Assembly: GCA_958295825.1 (NCBI GenBank)
Contig: OY282375.1
Location: 4,201,489-4,265,488, forward strand
Length of the DNA: 64,000 nucleotides
Direction: 5' to 3'
DNA from: an uncultured Candidatus Entotheonella sp.
GTDB taxonomy: Bacteria > Tectomicrobia > Entotheonellia > Entotheonellales > Entotheonellaceae
The number at the start of each line of letters is the position of its first letter. Position 1 is the first letter of the stretch. Below the pieces are notes generated by a model. The model had not been told where the DNA came from. It ran no database searches and saw nothing but the letters and a program-made list of their open reading frames with translations. The position numbers were made by a program, and so were the translations under genes. This document shows positions 16,462 through 26,885 of this stretch, piece after piece.

Positions 16462-17217
16462 TTATGATGTTGCCTTGTCGAGGCCGCAGACTTGGTACAA
16501 CCTGCCCACTTCAAACGATTCGAGAAAGCGAAACTCGCCTGGGGCGAGACCGGCGAGGGTCAGGGGGCCCAGACCGACGCGTTGCAACCTGCGAATACCG
16601 TAGCCGCCGCAACGTTCCAGCATGCGGTGGACCTGCCGATTTTTCCCCTCGCGCAGAGTCATCCGCAACCAGCAGGTCTTCTCAAAACGCCGCACCACGT
16701 GCACCTGCGCGGGCAAGGTCCTGCCGTCGGGCAGGTCGACGCCGCGCCGCATGGTTTCGAGGTCCCTTTCGGCTACCGTGCCGTTGACACGCACCAGGTA
16801 GACGCGCGGCGTGCCGTAACGTGGGTGCAGCAGCCGATTCGCCAGCGGGCCGTCGTTGGTCAGCAGCAATAACCCTTCGGTATTGAAGTCCAGACGGCCG
16901 ACCGGAAACAGGCGCACCGGCTGGCGCTTCATCAGGTCGAACACGGTAGGGCGGCCCTTTTCGTCCTTGGTGGTGGTGACGCACCCAGACGGCTTGTGCA
17001 GAATCAGGTAGCGCATCGGCGCCCGCGGGCGCAGTCGGCGGCCGTCCACCACGACGACGTCGTTGGCATCAACCGACGTGCCGAGCGCAGTCACCAAGCG
17101 GCCGTTGACGCGCACACGCCCCTGCGCGATCATCTCCTCGGCCTTCCGGCGCGAGGCCAAGCCGGCCTGTGCAATGACCTTCTGCAATCGAGTAGAAGCT
17201 GGCGACGCTCTGGACAT
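16462..17217 (-). CDS. rluB: 23S rRNA pseudouridine synthase, RluB/RsuA family
   Basis: The 251-residue protein begins with an S4 RNA-binding domain (RLQKVIAQAGLASRRKAEEM). It contains the family catalytic motif GRLDFNTEGLLLLTNDG with the active-site aspartate, and ends with TLREGKNRQVHRMLERCG. It isomerises a uridine in rRNA. RluB is the most likely family member by N-terminal organisation and the absence of a long C-terminal tail, but RsuA/RluE-type specificity is possible. The start at 17217 is preferred over 17283, which adds a tail without S4 similarity. This is the first gene of the minus-strand operon. Confidence 0.85.
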   Translation of the reverse strand: MSRASPASTRLQKVIAQAGLASRRKAEEMIAQGRVRVNGRLVTALGTSVDANDVVVVDGRRLRPRAPMRYLILHKPSGCVTTTKDEKGRPTVFDLMKRQPVRLFPVGRLDFNTEGLLLLTNDGPLANRLLHPRYGTPRVYLVRVNGTVAERDLETMRRGVDLPDGRTLPAQVHVVRRFEKTCWLRMTLREGKNRQVHRMLERCGGYGIRRLQRVGLGPLTLAGLAPGEFRFLESFEVGRLYQVCGLDKATS

Positions 17218-17460
17218 GAGAGAAAGTCCCTCTTTTCGGTGGGGTCGGGTGTTTGGGCAGCGGTTGGTGCAGGAAACACCCATAACCGATTGTATGAATC
17301 ACTCAAGAATGCGTCAACGCGAATTTCCCCACTGAAACGTGGTTGCAGGCGAGTTTTCAGACCATCGGCCCCTCGTTCGGATGGCTGGAGTTCCGCCCTG
17401 TTAAACGCTACAATGCCCGCCTTCGCTTCCCGCACCGACACGCGCTTACAGGATTCGACC

Positions 17461-18893
17461 ATGTCTTCCGAACCCAGGGACAACGTGCACCGTCCCTATC
17501 TGCGTCGATTGCCGGCGGTCGATGAACTCCTGCGCACCCCGCAAGCGCAACACTGGCAGGCCCGATTGTCGCGGCAAACCGTGACGGATGCCGTCCGCCA
17601 GGCGCTGGAAGCCACCCGACGCAGCATTTTGCAGACCACCGAAAAGGCCGCTTTGGCCGCCCTGCCCGTCGGCTCGGCCGCCGTGCTGTCGCAGGTAGAA
17701 GCCATCCTGCGCGCCGCGCAAGGCCGCGAATTGCAGTGCCTTATCAACGCCACCGGGGTCATCGTGCACACCAACCTCGGGCGATCGCTGCTGGCCGACG
17801 CAGCGGTGGCCAATATGCAGACGGTGGCCGCCGCGTACAGCAATCTCGAATACGACGTCGAACGCGGCAAGCGCGGCACCCGCTACGGGCACCTTGAAGG
17901 GCTCCTGCGCTCCCTCACCGGTGCCGAGGCGGCCCTGGTGGTCAACAACAATGCCGCGGCGGTGTACCTGGCCCTGCAGGCGCTGGCCAAGGGTAGGGAG
18001 GTGATCGTATCGCGCGGCCAGCTCATCGAAATCGGCGGCTCATTCCGCATCCCCGACATCATGCGCAGCAGCGGCGCCGTCTTGCGCGAGGTCGGTAGCA
18101 CCAACAAAACCCACCTGCGGGATTACGTCGCCGGCATCTCGACGGACACCGCGCTGCTGCTGCGGGTGCACACCAGCAATTACCGCATCGTCGGCTTTAC
18201 CACCGAGGTCCCCCGGAACGAATTGGTGGCGCTGAGCCGCGAGCACGGCCTGCCGGTCATGGAGGACCTGGGCAGCGGCACGCTGGTCGATCTGCAGCCA
18301 TACGGCCTGCATGACGAGCCAACGGTCAACGAGGTGGTCGCCAGCGGCGTCGACGTGGTGACGTTCAGCGGTGACAAGCTACTGGGCGGCCCGCAGGCCG
18401 GCATCGTGGTGGGCAAGGCCGCCTACGTCGATCAATTGCGGCGCCATCCCATGCACCGCGCCGTACGGGTGGACAAGTTCACGGTGGCGGCGCTGGAAGC
18501 CACGCTGAAGCTGTACGCCGATCCGGAAACCGCTCGCCGGCACATTCCCACCCTGGCGATGCTCGGCCTGTCGCCGCGCGACGTCGCGCGGCGTATTCGG
18601 CGGCTGCGGCGGCTGTTGCCGGCCGGCAGCGCCGCCGCCTACCGGCCCCAAGTGATCGCCGGCGCCTCAGCCGTGGGCGGTGGCGCCCTGCCGCTGGCCG
18701 TGCTGCCCACCAAGCTGCTGGCGCTGCAGCCGGATTTCTGCTCGGTCAGCAGTCTCGAACGACGCCTTCGGCGCCGCAGACCGGCGGTCATCGGGCGCAT
18801 CGCGCGGGATCAACTGCTGCTGGACCTGCGCACCGTTGCGGACCGTGAGATTCCCGAACTCGCCGCCGCCCTGCACGAACTGGTACCAACCCC

Positions 18894-18897
<4 letters not shown>
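17461..18897 (+). CDS. selA: L-seryl-tRNA(Sec) selenium transferase
   Basis: This 478-residue PLP enzyme converts Ser-tRNA(Sec) to Sec-tRNA(Sec) using selenophosphate. It contains [40 protein letters not shown], the stretch [14 protein letters not shown], and the PLP-lysine region [18 protein letters not shown]. The start at 17461 matches the family; the reading frame is open much further upstream through the divergent promoter region. The stop overlaps the selB start by 4 bp. No selD or selC is present in this window. Confidence 0.95.
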
Positions 18898-20801
<1,904 letters not shown>

Positions 20802-20828
20802 CGACCCCGCACACACGAAGGACGGATC

Positions 20829-21440
20829 ATGGCCAGCCGTACAACGCCAAAACGCAAGCAGCAACCCGCCGCCGTCGAGAAGCCGATCAGCCGCTACCCG
20901 GTGACGGCCCTTGAAGACCTGCCCGCCGACCTGCAAGAACGCATCGTCGAGGTGCAGACCAAAACCGGCTTCATCCCCAACGTTTTCCTGGTTCTGGCCC
21001 ACCGGCCCGACGAATTTCGCGCCTTTTTCGCCTACTACGATGCCCTCATGCTGCGCGACAGCGGTCTGTCCAAGGCCGAACGCGAAATGATCGTGGTGGC
21101 CACCAGTGCCGCCAATGGCTGTCCGTACTGCGTGGTGGCGCATGGCGCCGTGCTGCGCATCTACGCAAAGAATCCCATCCTGGCCGATCAACTCGCCGTG
21201 AACTACCGCCACGCGGACGTTACGGTACGGCAGCGGGCGATGCTGGATTTCGCCCTGAAGATGGCGCGCCAACCCGAAGAGATTGAGGAGGCGGACGTGC
21301 AGACCTTACGCGGGGAAGGATTTTCCGACGAGGATATCTGGGACGTCGGCGCCATTACGGCGCTCTTTGCCATGTCCAACCGGCTGGCCCACCTGACGAA
21401 CATGCGCCCCAACGAGGCGTTCTTCGCGCTGGGGCGCTGA
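20829..21440 (+). CDS. Peroxidase-related carboxymuconolactone-decarboxylase/AhpD-like protein
   Basis: The 203-residue protein has the AhpD-type redox motif NGCPYCVVAHG (CxxC with a following His) inside the CMD fold, and the conserved stretch LSKAEREMIVVATSAAN. The C-terminal IWDVGAITALFAMSNRLAHL is characteristic of the peroxidase-related subfamily. Such proteins are thought to reduce peroxides through the CxxC pair. It follows selB by 27 bp and may be cotranscribed. Cysteine, not selenocysteine, is encoded at both redox positions. Confidence 0.85.
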   Translation: MASRTTPKRKQQPAAVEKPISRYPVTALEDLPADLQERIVEVQTKTGFIPNVFLVLAHRPDEFRAFFAYYDALMLRDSGLSKAEREMIVVATSAANGCPYCVVAHGAVLRIYAKNPILADQLAVNYRHADVTVRQRAMLDFALKMARQPEEIEEADVQTLRGEGFSDEDIWDVGAITALFAMSNRLAHLTNMRPNEAFFALGR

Positions 21441-21592
21441 GGTAAGACCGTAGTTGCCGGGTACGCGGCTGTTTCAGCAAAGCCGGGGTGCGGACGTTGA
21501 AGGCATGAATCAACGGACGGTCGATTTCGAAGTCTTCCATCTCATCAGTGGTAGAAGATTTGTGGAACTTTATCCGTCGGCCTTGTTGGTTA
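21441..21592. other. Intergenic stretch without a supported gene
   Basis: Between the AhpD-like gene and the composite repeat nothing gene-like is seen; the minus-strand 61-codon frame here has no recognisable content and begins inside the AhpD-like gene. Confidence 0.5.
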
Positions 21593-21902
21593 AGGGCCTG
21601 TTGACATTCACAAGAGCAACCCTACGGTCGTAGGAGTCGCCGGCTTGGCGCGGGCGTCAATGGGGATGCCAGAAATCAGCCACCCTACGGGTCTTGGAGG
21701 GTGGTTGTAAATGGCGATGCCTCTCCGAGAGCGCGGGCATCTTGCCCGTATGGTTCCGCTTGGCGGGCTGGAAGCCCGCGCTCCCAGGCATGGGAAGCGT
21801 GGCGATGAGGCCGCAAGACGACTTCTGAAACCGGCCAGAACAAGGGCGGGATTACTCACAAACACCCTCTTTGTGCCGAGCGCGTGAATGTCAACAGGCC
21901 CT
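21593..21902 (+). mobile_element. 310-bp inverted-repeat element (composite repeat, copy 1)
   Basis: Both ends carry the perfect terminus AGGGCCTGTTGACATTCAC (21593-21611 and complement at 21884-21902). The interior is not coding. It includes two strong palindromic units, GAGCGCGGGCATCTTGCCCG near 21731-21750 and GGGCTGGAAGCCCGCGCTCC near 21762-21781, of a kind common in intergenic repeats. About 190 bp of this interior recur in reverse orientation at 59911-60104. The intact termini mark it as a MITE-like unit that has captured or evolved from a palindromic repeat. No target duplication is clear. Confidence 0.75.
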
Positions 21903-21929
21903 GACGTGTTTCAGGGTCTAATTTCTCAC

Positions 21930-23979
21930 CTGCCGGGCTGAAGATTCCCCTGCCGCTTGGCCCCCGCGCCCAAGCGGGGCCTACTCGACAGGACCAAGGG
22001 AATAAACCGGCGCCATGGCCGCCACTCCGTTTTCCCGTCCGCCCGCAGCCGGAACTCGTGGGTGGCGCATACCTCCGGCGCCGGCGCGTCCCAGCGCAGC
22101 ACGAAGCCGCCGTCGCGGTCCGGGACCGCGACGACGCTCACTGTATGCCACCTTGCCGTTCGCGGCCCGCGTACGGAGTTGCGCAGCGTATTTCAATCCG
22201 GGCTTGATCCCTGACATCCGGCGGGCGAGGCCCCGGTCCCCGCGCCCGTCCGCCCGCGCTTTGGCGCCGATGCGGAGACCCTCGATGGCGTCGGGGCCGC
22301 CGCCGATGAGCCCCACTCTGTCGGGCCTCCTCCGCGGTGACCGCCGGGCCGGGCATGACGGTTCCGGGAGCGAACCCCTGCGGGTCCACGAGGTAGCGCT
22401 CCATGTCACGGGGCGTCCAGGTCCGGTCCAGGGACCGCAGGGCGTCCGAGAACCCGGCGAAGCCCTCCACTGCGCCGGCGCGCCTGCCGACCGCGCCCAC
22501 GAGATGGGGCCCGGCGCGATGGGTTTTCTCGCTCAGGGAGTGGCACCCGGCGCAGCGCTGAGAGAACAAGACGCGAGGAGCGCAGATCTAATTGGCGGCG
22601 CGCCCCTCGTCGATGTGGCGCAACAGTTTGACCCGGCCCGAATCGAGCAGGAGGGCCAGACGGCCGTCCGGCAGGAAGGTCAGGTCGCGGATCGACCCGC
22701 TGCCGACCAGGATCCTCTCGACATACTGGATGACCCGGCCGCGGCGGCGCACCCGGAAGATCGAGTGGCCGCCGGGGATGCCTTCGATGTAAGACGTTCC
22801 GCTCAGCGAGGCGATCAGCAGATCGTCGTCCCACAAGGAAAACGCCCGGCGGTCGTTCACGACCAGAGCGGAGATTCCCGGCGACGGTACCCAGGCGAAA
22901 ACGGGCCGCGTGAAGCCATCGTGCCGACCCTCCCTTCCGTACTCCCGATTGGACCAGTCCAAATACGGGAGACCGTAGCTGACCTGCGGATAGCCGTAGT
23001 GCCGGCCGGGTTCGATCAGGTTGAGTTCGTCGCCGCCGCGCGGCCCGTGTTCGGTGGCCCACAGGTCGCCCGCCGCGTCGCGCGCCAGCCCTTGCGGATT
23101 GCGGTGCCCGCGCGTCAGCGTTTCGGCGCGCCCGGTCCGGATCTCGATGCGAAGGAGTTTGCCCAGACTGCCTTCGTCATCCAGAAGTTCATCATCGCCC
23201 ACTCCGTGATGCCCCACCAAGACCAGGAGGTGGTCCGGGTCATCCGTCAACAGGCGCCCCCCGGCCGCTTTGAGATGGGTGCTGTCGATCATGACCGTCT
23301 TGGGGTGGTCCGGGTCATCCGTCAACAGGCGCCCCCCGGCTTCATGCCCGGAGAATCCCGGTTGGAAACAGGGCCGCGCGTCGAAAACCGTCCTCCAAGC
23401 GTCAGACAACTCCACCTCCCGCCCGTCTCGAAGCAGCGTCGTGGATGACACCCGGAACAGGAAACACTCCCCGGTGAAGTAGTGGTGGGAGACGAACAGC
23501 TCGAAGCGCCCGGGCACATGCTCCTTCAGCAGAATGTCCGCCACCCGGGCATGGTTTGAGGGGATTTCGATGCCCGGCCCGCCCATCGGAACCTGGCCGT
23601 CGAGATACCGATACGCGCCGTCCGGGGTCATGAGGGCGAGTCGGCCTCGCGGCGTGGCGATGAGCAAGTCGCCGCCCAGGACCTCAATCGCGCCGCCCGA
23701 CCCGGCGAACGGCTCGAGCGAGTAGGTTTCGGTCTCCAGCGCATACAGATGGGTTCGCAGGACCGTCTCGGAGGGGCGCTGGGCCTGCGACATCGCGGTC
23801 AGAGCGAGCACCAGCCCGGCCAGAACCGCGGTGACCACCGCCCGGGCCGCCCGCCGGTAGGGGACGACCGACAGGAGAGCGGGGCCCCGATCACGATTTG
23901 AGGCTAATCTGTCTAACCTATTGAATTTACATAGGTTGTTCGGGGGGGGGGTACGTGCGCTAACTTGTTCGGTGTTCAT
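21930..23979 (-). pseudogene. Decayed PQQ-type sugar dehydrogenase fused to cytochrome c and a C-terminal domain
   Basis: Residues 1-463 (22588-23979) form a soluble aldose/sorbosone dehydrogenase-like beta-propeller: GHRNPQGLARDAAGDLWATE, EHGPRGGDELNLIEPGRHYG and YIEGIPGGHSIFRVRRRGR. The frame ends with TAG at 22588-22590, but reads on in the same frame six codons later into RVLFSQRCAGCHSL, a haem c site, then GPHLVGAVGRRAGAVEGFAG, before a frameshift near 22325 and another near 22140. A further domain (GLKYAAQLRTRAANGKVAYS, then GFVLRWDAPAPEVCATHEFR) trails to about 21930. One original polypeptide of dehydrogenase plus cytochrome is inferred. The N-terminus crosses a run of ten C (coding strand), and its true start is unclear. 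Confidence 0.7.
23231..23341 (-). repeat. 36-bp direct repeat with a transposase-like insert inside the dehydrogenase gene
   Basis: A segment encoding AGGRLLTDDPDH occurs twice in frame, 75 bp apart (copies starting at about 23231 and 23306 on the plus strand). The 13 codons between them read PKTVMIDSTHLKA, which strongly resembles the first-aspartate motif of IS5-family transposases (usually TVMIDATHLKAHRT). The sequence looks like a duplication that carried, or was made by, a sliver of transposase DNA. The reading frame is kept. Confidence 0.6.
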
Positions 23980-23997
23980 AACGTGAAAAGCAACTCC

Positions 23998-24196
23998 GAT
24001 ACACTCGTATACATGCCGGCGATGAGAGCCGGGAAAGGACCATCACACCATGAAGAATCTGTATTTGTCAACATCCCACGTAACCAGTCGTGACGCTGGG
24101 TAGTGTATCAGGTGTCTTTCCCGCTGCCACATGGTGTGGTAGGCTTCTCTATTACACGAGAAATGGTCTGTTGTTATGACTGCAATGTCGTAACGT
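23998..24196 (+). ncRNA. Candidate structured leader RNA upstream of the biotin carboxylase
   Basis: Several helices can be drawn in a stretch with no gene. GATACACT (23998-24005) pairs perfectly with AGTGTATC (24102-24109), closing a domain that contains CCGGC...GCCGG (about 24016-24032). Further on, CCACA...TGTGG (about 24127-24139), TTCTC...GAGAA (about 24145-24162) and GTTATGAC...GTCGTAAC (about 24173-24194, one wobble pair) follow. The set ends in an intrinsic terminator. It matches none of the common riboswitch consensus sequences I know. It could be an attenuator or a free small RNA; the 5' end is not defined. Confidence 0.45.
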
Positions 24197-24200
24197 CCTC

Positions 24201-24238
24201 GATGCCCCCACTGGATTGTATGGGGGCATTCTTTTTTG
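24201..24238 (+). terminator. Intrinsic terminator ahead of the biotin carboxylase gene
   Basis: ATGCCCCCA pairs with TGGGGGCAT around a ten-base loop and is followed by TCTTTTTTGG. It ends about 56 bases before the ATG of the next gene, so it terminates the upstream leader or small RNA rather than a coding gene. Confidence 0.8.
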
Positions 24239-24293
24239 GAATCGTCATTGCGCAGCTTGACTCACACCTTCCTTCCCCGGAAACCGGCACCTG

Positions 24294-26876
24294 ATGTCTT
24301 CGTCCCTGGAGCACTTGCGCCCTACCATACCGGTTGAGACGATGCGCACGCTGCTGATCTGCCGCGGGCCCATCGCCTTTGAGACGCTGGAGGTATATCG
24401 CCAGCGGGGCTGGCTGCTACCCCACGTGGTGGTGTCGTCCAAGGAATGGATTGCCGACAAGCGCCGCACTGCGCCGTGGATCGCCGATCTGCCAGCCGAC
24501 CACATCCATTACGTAGAGGAATACGACGACGTTGAGACCATCCTGCACATCGCCGCGCAGCACGGCATTGACGCCATCTATCCAGGCTATGGCTTTTTGG
24601 CAGAGCGCGCCGACTTTGCCGCGCGTGTCGAGGCGGCCGGGCTGCGGTTCATCGGCCCGACGGCGACCACCCTGCGCGCCGTCGGCGACAAAGACGCGGC
24701 CATCGCGCTGGCCCGGCGTCTGGATATTCCCACCATCCCCGGCGACGATGCACTGGTCGCCTTTGCGCGTTCTGCGGACCAAGCGTCCATCGCCGCGGAG
24801 ACGGTGCGCCGCACGCTCGCCATGACGGCGCGGTATCCCGGTTACCCCATTCGTCTCAAGCATCCGGGTGGCGGCGGTGGTAAGGGCCAGCGGGTGCTCA
24901 CCGCCGAGGAACTGGACGGCCCACAGGCGGCCGACGGCATCCGCGAGGCACTGGCCAAGGTATGGTCGGAAATGAGTGTTTCGCCGTCAGAGGCCGACGC
25001 GCGCAAGGGCGTGCTGATCGAGCTCAACATCCCACGGCCTCTGCACTGGGAGGTGCAGATCTTCGGCGACGGCGAGACCGTCGTTCACTTCGCGGCCCGC
25101 GACTGCTCGGTGCAGAATCACGGCTACCAGAAGTTCGTCGAAATGGCTCTGCACCCGCAGGCCATCACACAGGAAATACAGCGCCTTGATCCCAAAGCCG
25201 ACGGCGCTCGCATCGACAGTCTGTGCCGGCGGCGGAAGACCTTGGAGCGCATCTGCCATGATGCTCAACGCCTGGGCCAAGCGGTGCATTTGCGAGGCGC
25301 GGCGACCGTCGAGTTTCTGGTGGATGAGCAAGGCGAGCCGTACTTTCTCGAAGTCAACCCGCGCATCCAAGTTGAGCACGCCGTCACCGAGGGCATCGCG
25401 CGCGTAGGCGGTGAGCCAATCAGCCTCGTTGAGATGCAGCAGCGCGTGGCAGCGGGGGAGCAGCTGGCATTCGATCAGCGCGACATCACCTGCGTCGGCG
25501 ACGCCATTGAGGTGCGCCTCAACGCCTGGCACGAGGACCTCAATCCGGTGCTCGGCGGTATCGTTCACGCCTTGCGCTGCGACCTGCCGCCCGAGCTCGG
25601 CGCTCACGTCCGCATCGACGCCGGCGGCTTGCAGGCGCGCCGGCAGCCGTGGGTCGTTCCCAGTTACGACGCCAATTTCGCCCTGATCATTGTTCACGGG
25701 GCCGACCGTCACGAGACGCTAGATCGTCTTGTCAGCGTCCTGCAGGATGGCCTGAAGGTGCGCGGGGACGACGAATTGCAGACCAATCTCCAACCCATTC
25801 TCGGACTCGTGACCCTGATGCGCGCCTTGCCTGCCGAGACCGCCTTCCGCACCGATACCAGCCTCCTGTGGATGGCTTTCACGGCCGTCGTCGAGGTGCA
25901 AAAGCCCAACGTACTGGCGCACGTTCCCCGCTACCCGCGCCGTCCAACACCGCACCATCCAGCCCTCGTCGCCCGGCTGTTGGGCGCCACGCTGGAAGCC
26001 GGCTTCGCCCATCCCAGCCGCTTGCTGGCGTTCTATCTGAAGCGTTTGACGCAACTTCACAAGCGTCCGCTGACGACCCTGGAGGTGCTCTGGCAACTTG
26101 CCGTCGAGCTGGACGTGCCGCTATTCGAGGAGGAACGCCAGCGCGGCCTCGCCCTGCAACGGGCCATGGACGCGCTATGGGAGGCTGTTAGGCGTTCCGA
26201 CAAGCGGCTGAGAGCCCTCACGCGTGCTGCTGCCACCGGGCGTCTGCGGGACGAGTCGGTCTACGCGTCGCTGCTCGAACAGCTCGCCGCGCCGCCTTCG
26301 AATCTCTCCGATCAGGAAGCAACCGACCTGCTCCAGGAATTGCTTGGCTGGTTGACCGCTGAAGCGCCGGCTATTACCGGCCTCATCGAAACCCTTGAGC
26401 GCACGCAGATCCACGACTGCCTGACGTACAACGCCGATCTTTCCCTGTCCCGTCCGGCCTACCTGCGAGACGCGGGCACCGTTGATCACCTGATGCGCCT
26501 CCTCAGCCGTAGCCTGCGGCCTGCCGTGCTGCGCCACGGCGAATTGCTCGCTCCCATGGAAGCCACGATTTACCACTACCCGGAGCCCGGCGCGCCGCCG
26601 TTCGTGGAAGTCGGCGCGGAAGTCAAGGTGGGTCAGACGCTGGCCCTGCTGGAAGCGATGAAGATGTTCACCGATCTGCCCAGTCCGGTGGATGGCGTGG
26701 TGATGGAGATACGGGTCGAAAACGGCCAGGGGGTGAAGACGGGCACACCGTTGTTCCGAATCGCCACCCACGACACCATGGCTGAGACCTCGGACGACCA
26801 TCTGCACGGGGTGCTCGAAGCGCCGTGGCTCAATCGATTCGGCTTGTTGGTACCCGGCGAAGCCATGGAAGCGTGA
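24294..26876 (+). CDS. Biotin carboxylase fused to a biotin carboxyl carrier domain
   Basis: This 860-residue protein has a biotin-carboxylase ATP-grasp region (DAIYPGYGFLAERADFAARV, the glycine loop HPGGGGGKGQRV, HWEVQIFGDGETVVHFAARD, EVNPRIQVEHAVTEG) in roughly residues 16-470. A helical stretch of about 280 residues follows, and then a biotinyl domain with the lysine in LLEAMKMFTDLPSPVDGVVM near residue 785. It should carboxylate its own biotin. No carboxyltransferase gene is adjacent, so the acyl substrate is unknown. The N-terminus LLICRGPIAFETLEVYRQRG differs from the usual ANRGEIA(C/V)R start of the family. ATG 24342 is an alternative start. A terminator-ended leader precedes it. Confidence 0.85.
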   Translation: MSSSLEHLRPTIPVETMRTLLICRGPIAFETLEVYRQRGWLLPHVVVSSKEWIADKRRTAPWIADLPADHIHYVEEYDDVETILHIAAQHGIDAIYPGYGFLAERADFAARVEAAGLRFIGPTATTLRAVGDKDAAIALARRLDIPTIPGDDALVAFARSADQASIAAETVRRTLAMTARYPGYPIRLKHPGGGGGKGQRVLTAEELDGPQAADGIREALAKVWSEMSVSPSEADARKGVLIELNIPRPLHWEVQIFGDGETVVHFAARDCSVQNHGYQKFVEMALHPQAITQEIQRLDPKADGARIDSLCRRRKTLERICHDAQRLGQAVHLRGAATVEFLVDEQGEPYFLEVNPRIQVEHAVTEGIARVGGEPISLVEMQQRVAAGEQLAFDQRDITCVGDAIEVRLNAWHEDLNPVLGGIVHALRCDLPPELGAHVRIDAGGLQARRQPWVVPSYDANFALIIVHGADRHETLDRLVSVLQDGLKVRGDDELQTNLQPILGLVTLMRALPAETAFRTDTSLLWMAFTAVVEVQKPNVLAHVPRYPRRPTPHHPALVARLLGATLEAGFAHPSRLLAFYLKRLTQLHKRPLTTLEVLWQLAVELDVPLFEEERQRGLALQRAMDALWEAVRRSDKRLRALTRAAATGRLRDESVYASLLEQLAAPPSNLSDQEATDLLQELLGWLTAEAPAITGLIETLERTQIHDCLTYNADLSLSRPAYLRDAGTVDHLMRLLSRSLRPAVLRHGELLAPMEATIYHYPEPGAPPFVEVGAEVKVGQTLALLEAMKMFTDLPSPVDGVVMEIRVENGQGVKTGTPLFRIATHDTMAETSDDHLHGVLEAPWLNRFGLLVPGEAMEA

Positions 26877-26885
26877 CGGACGGCC

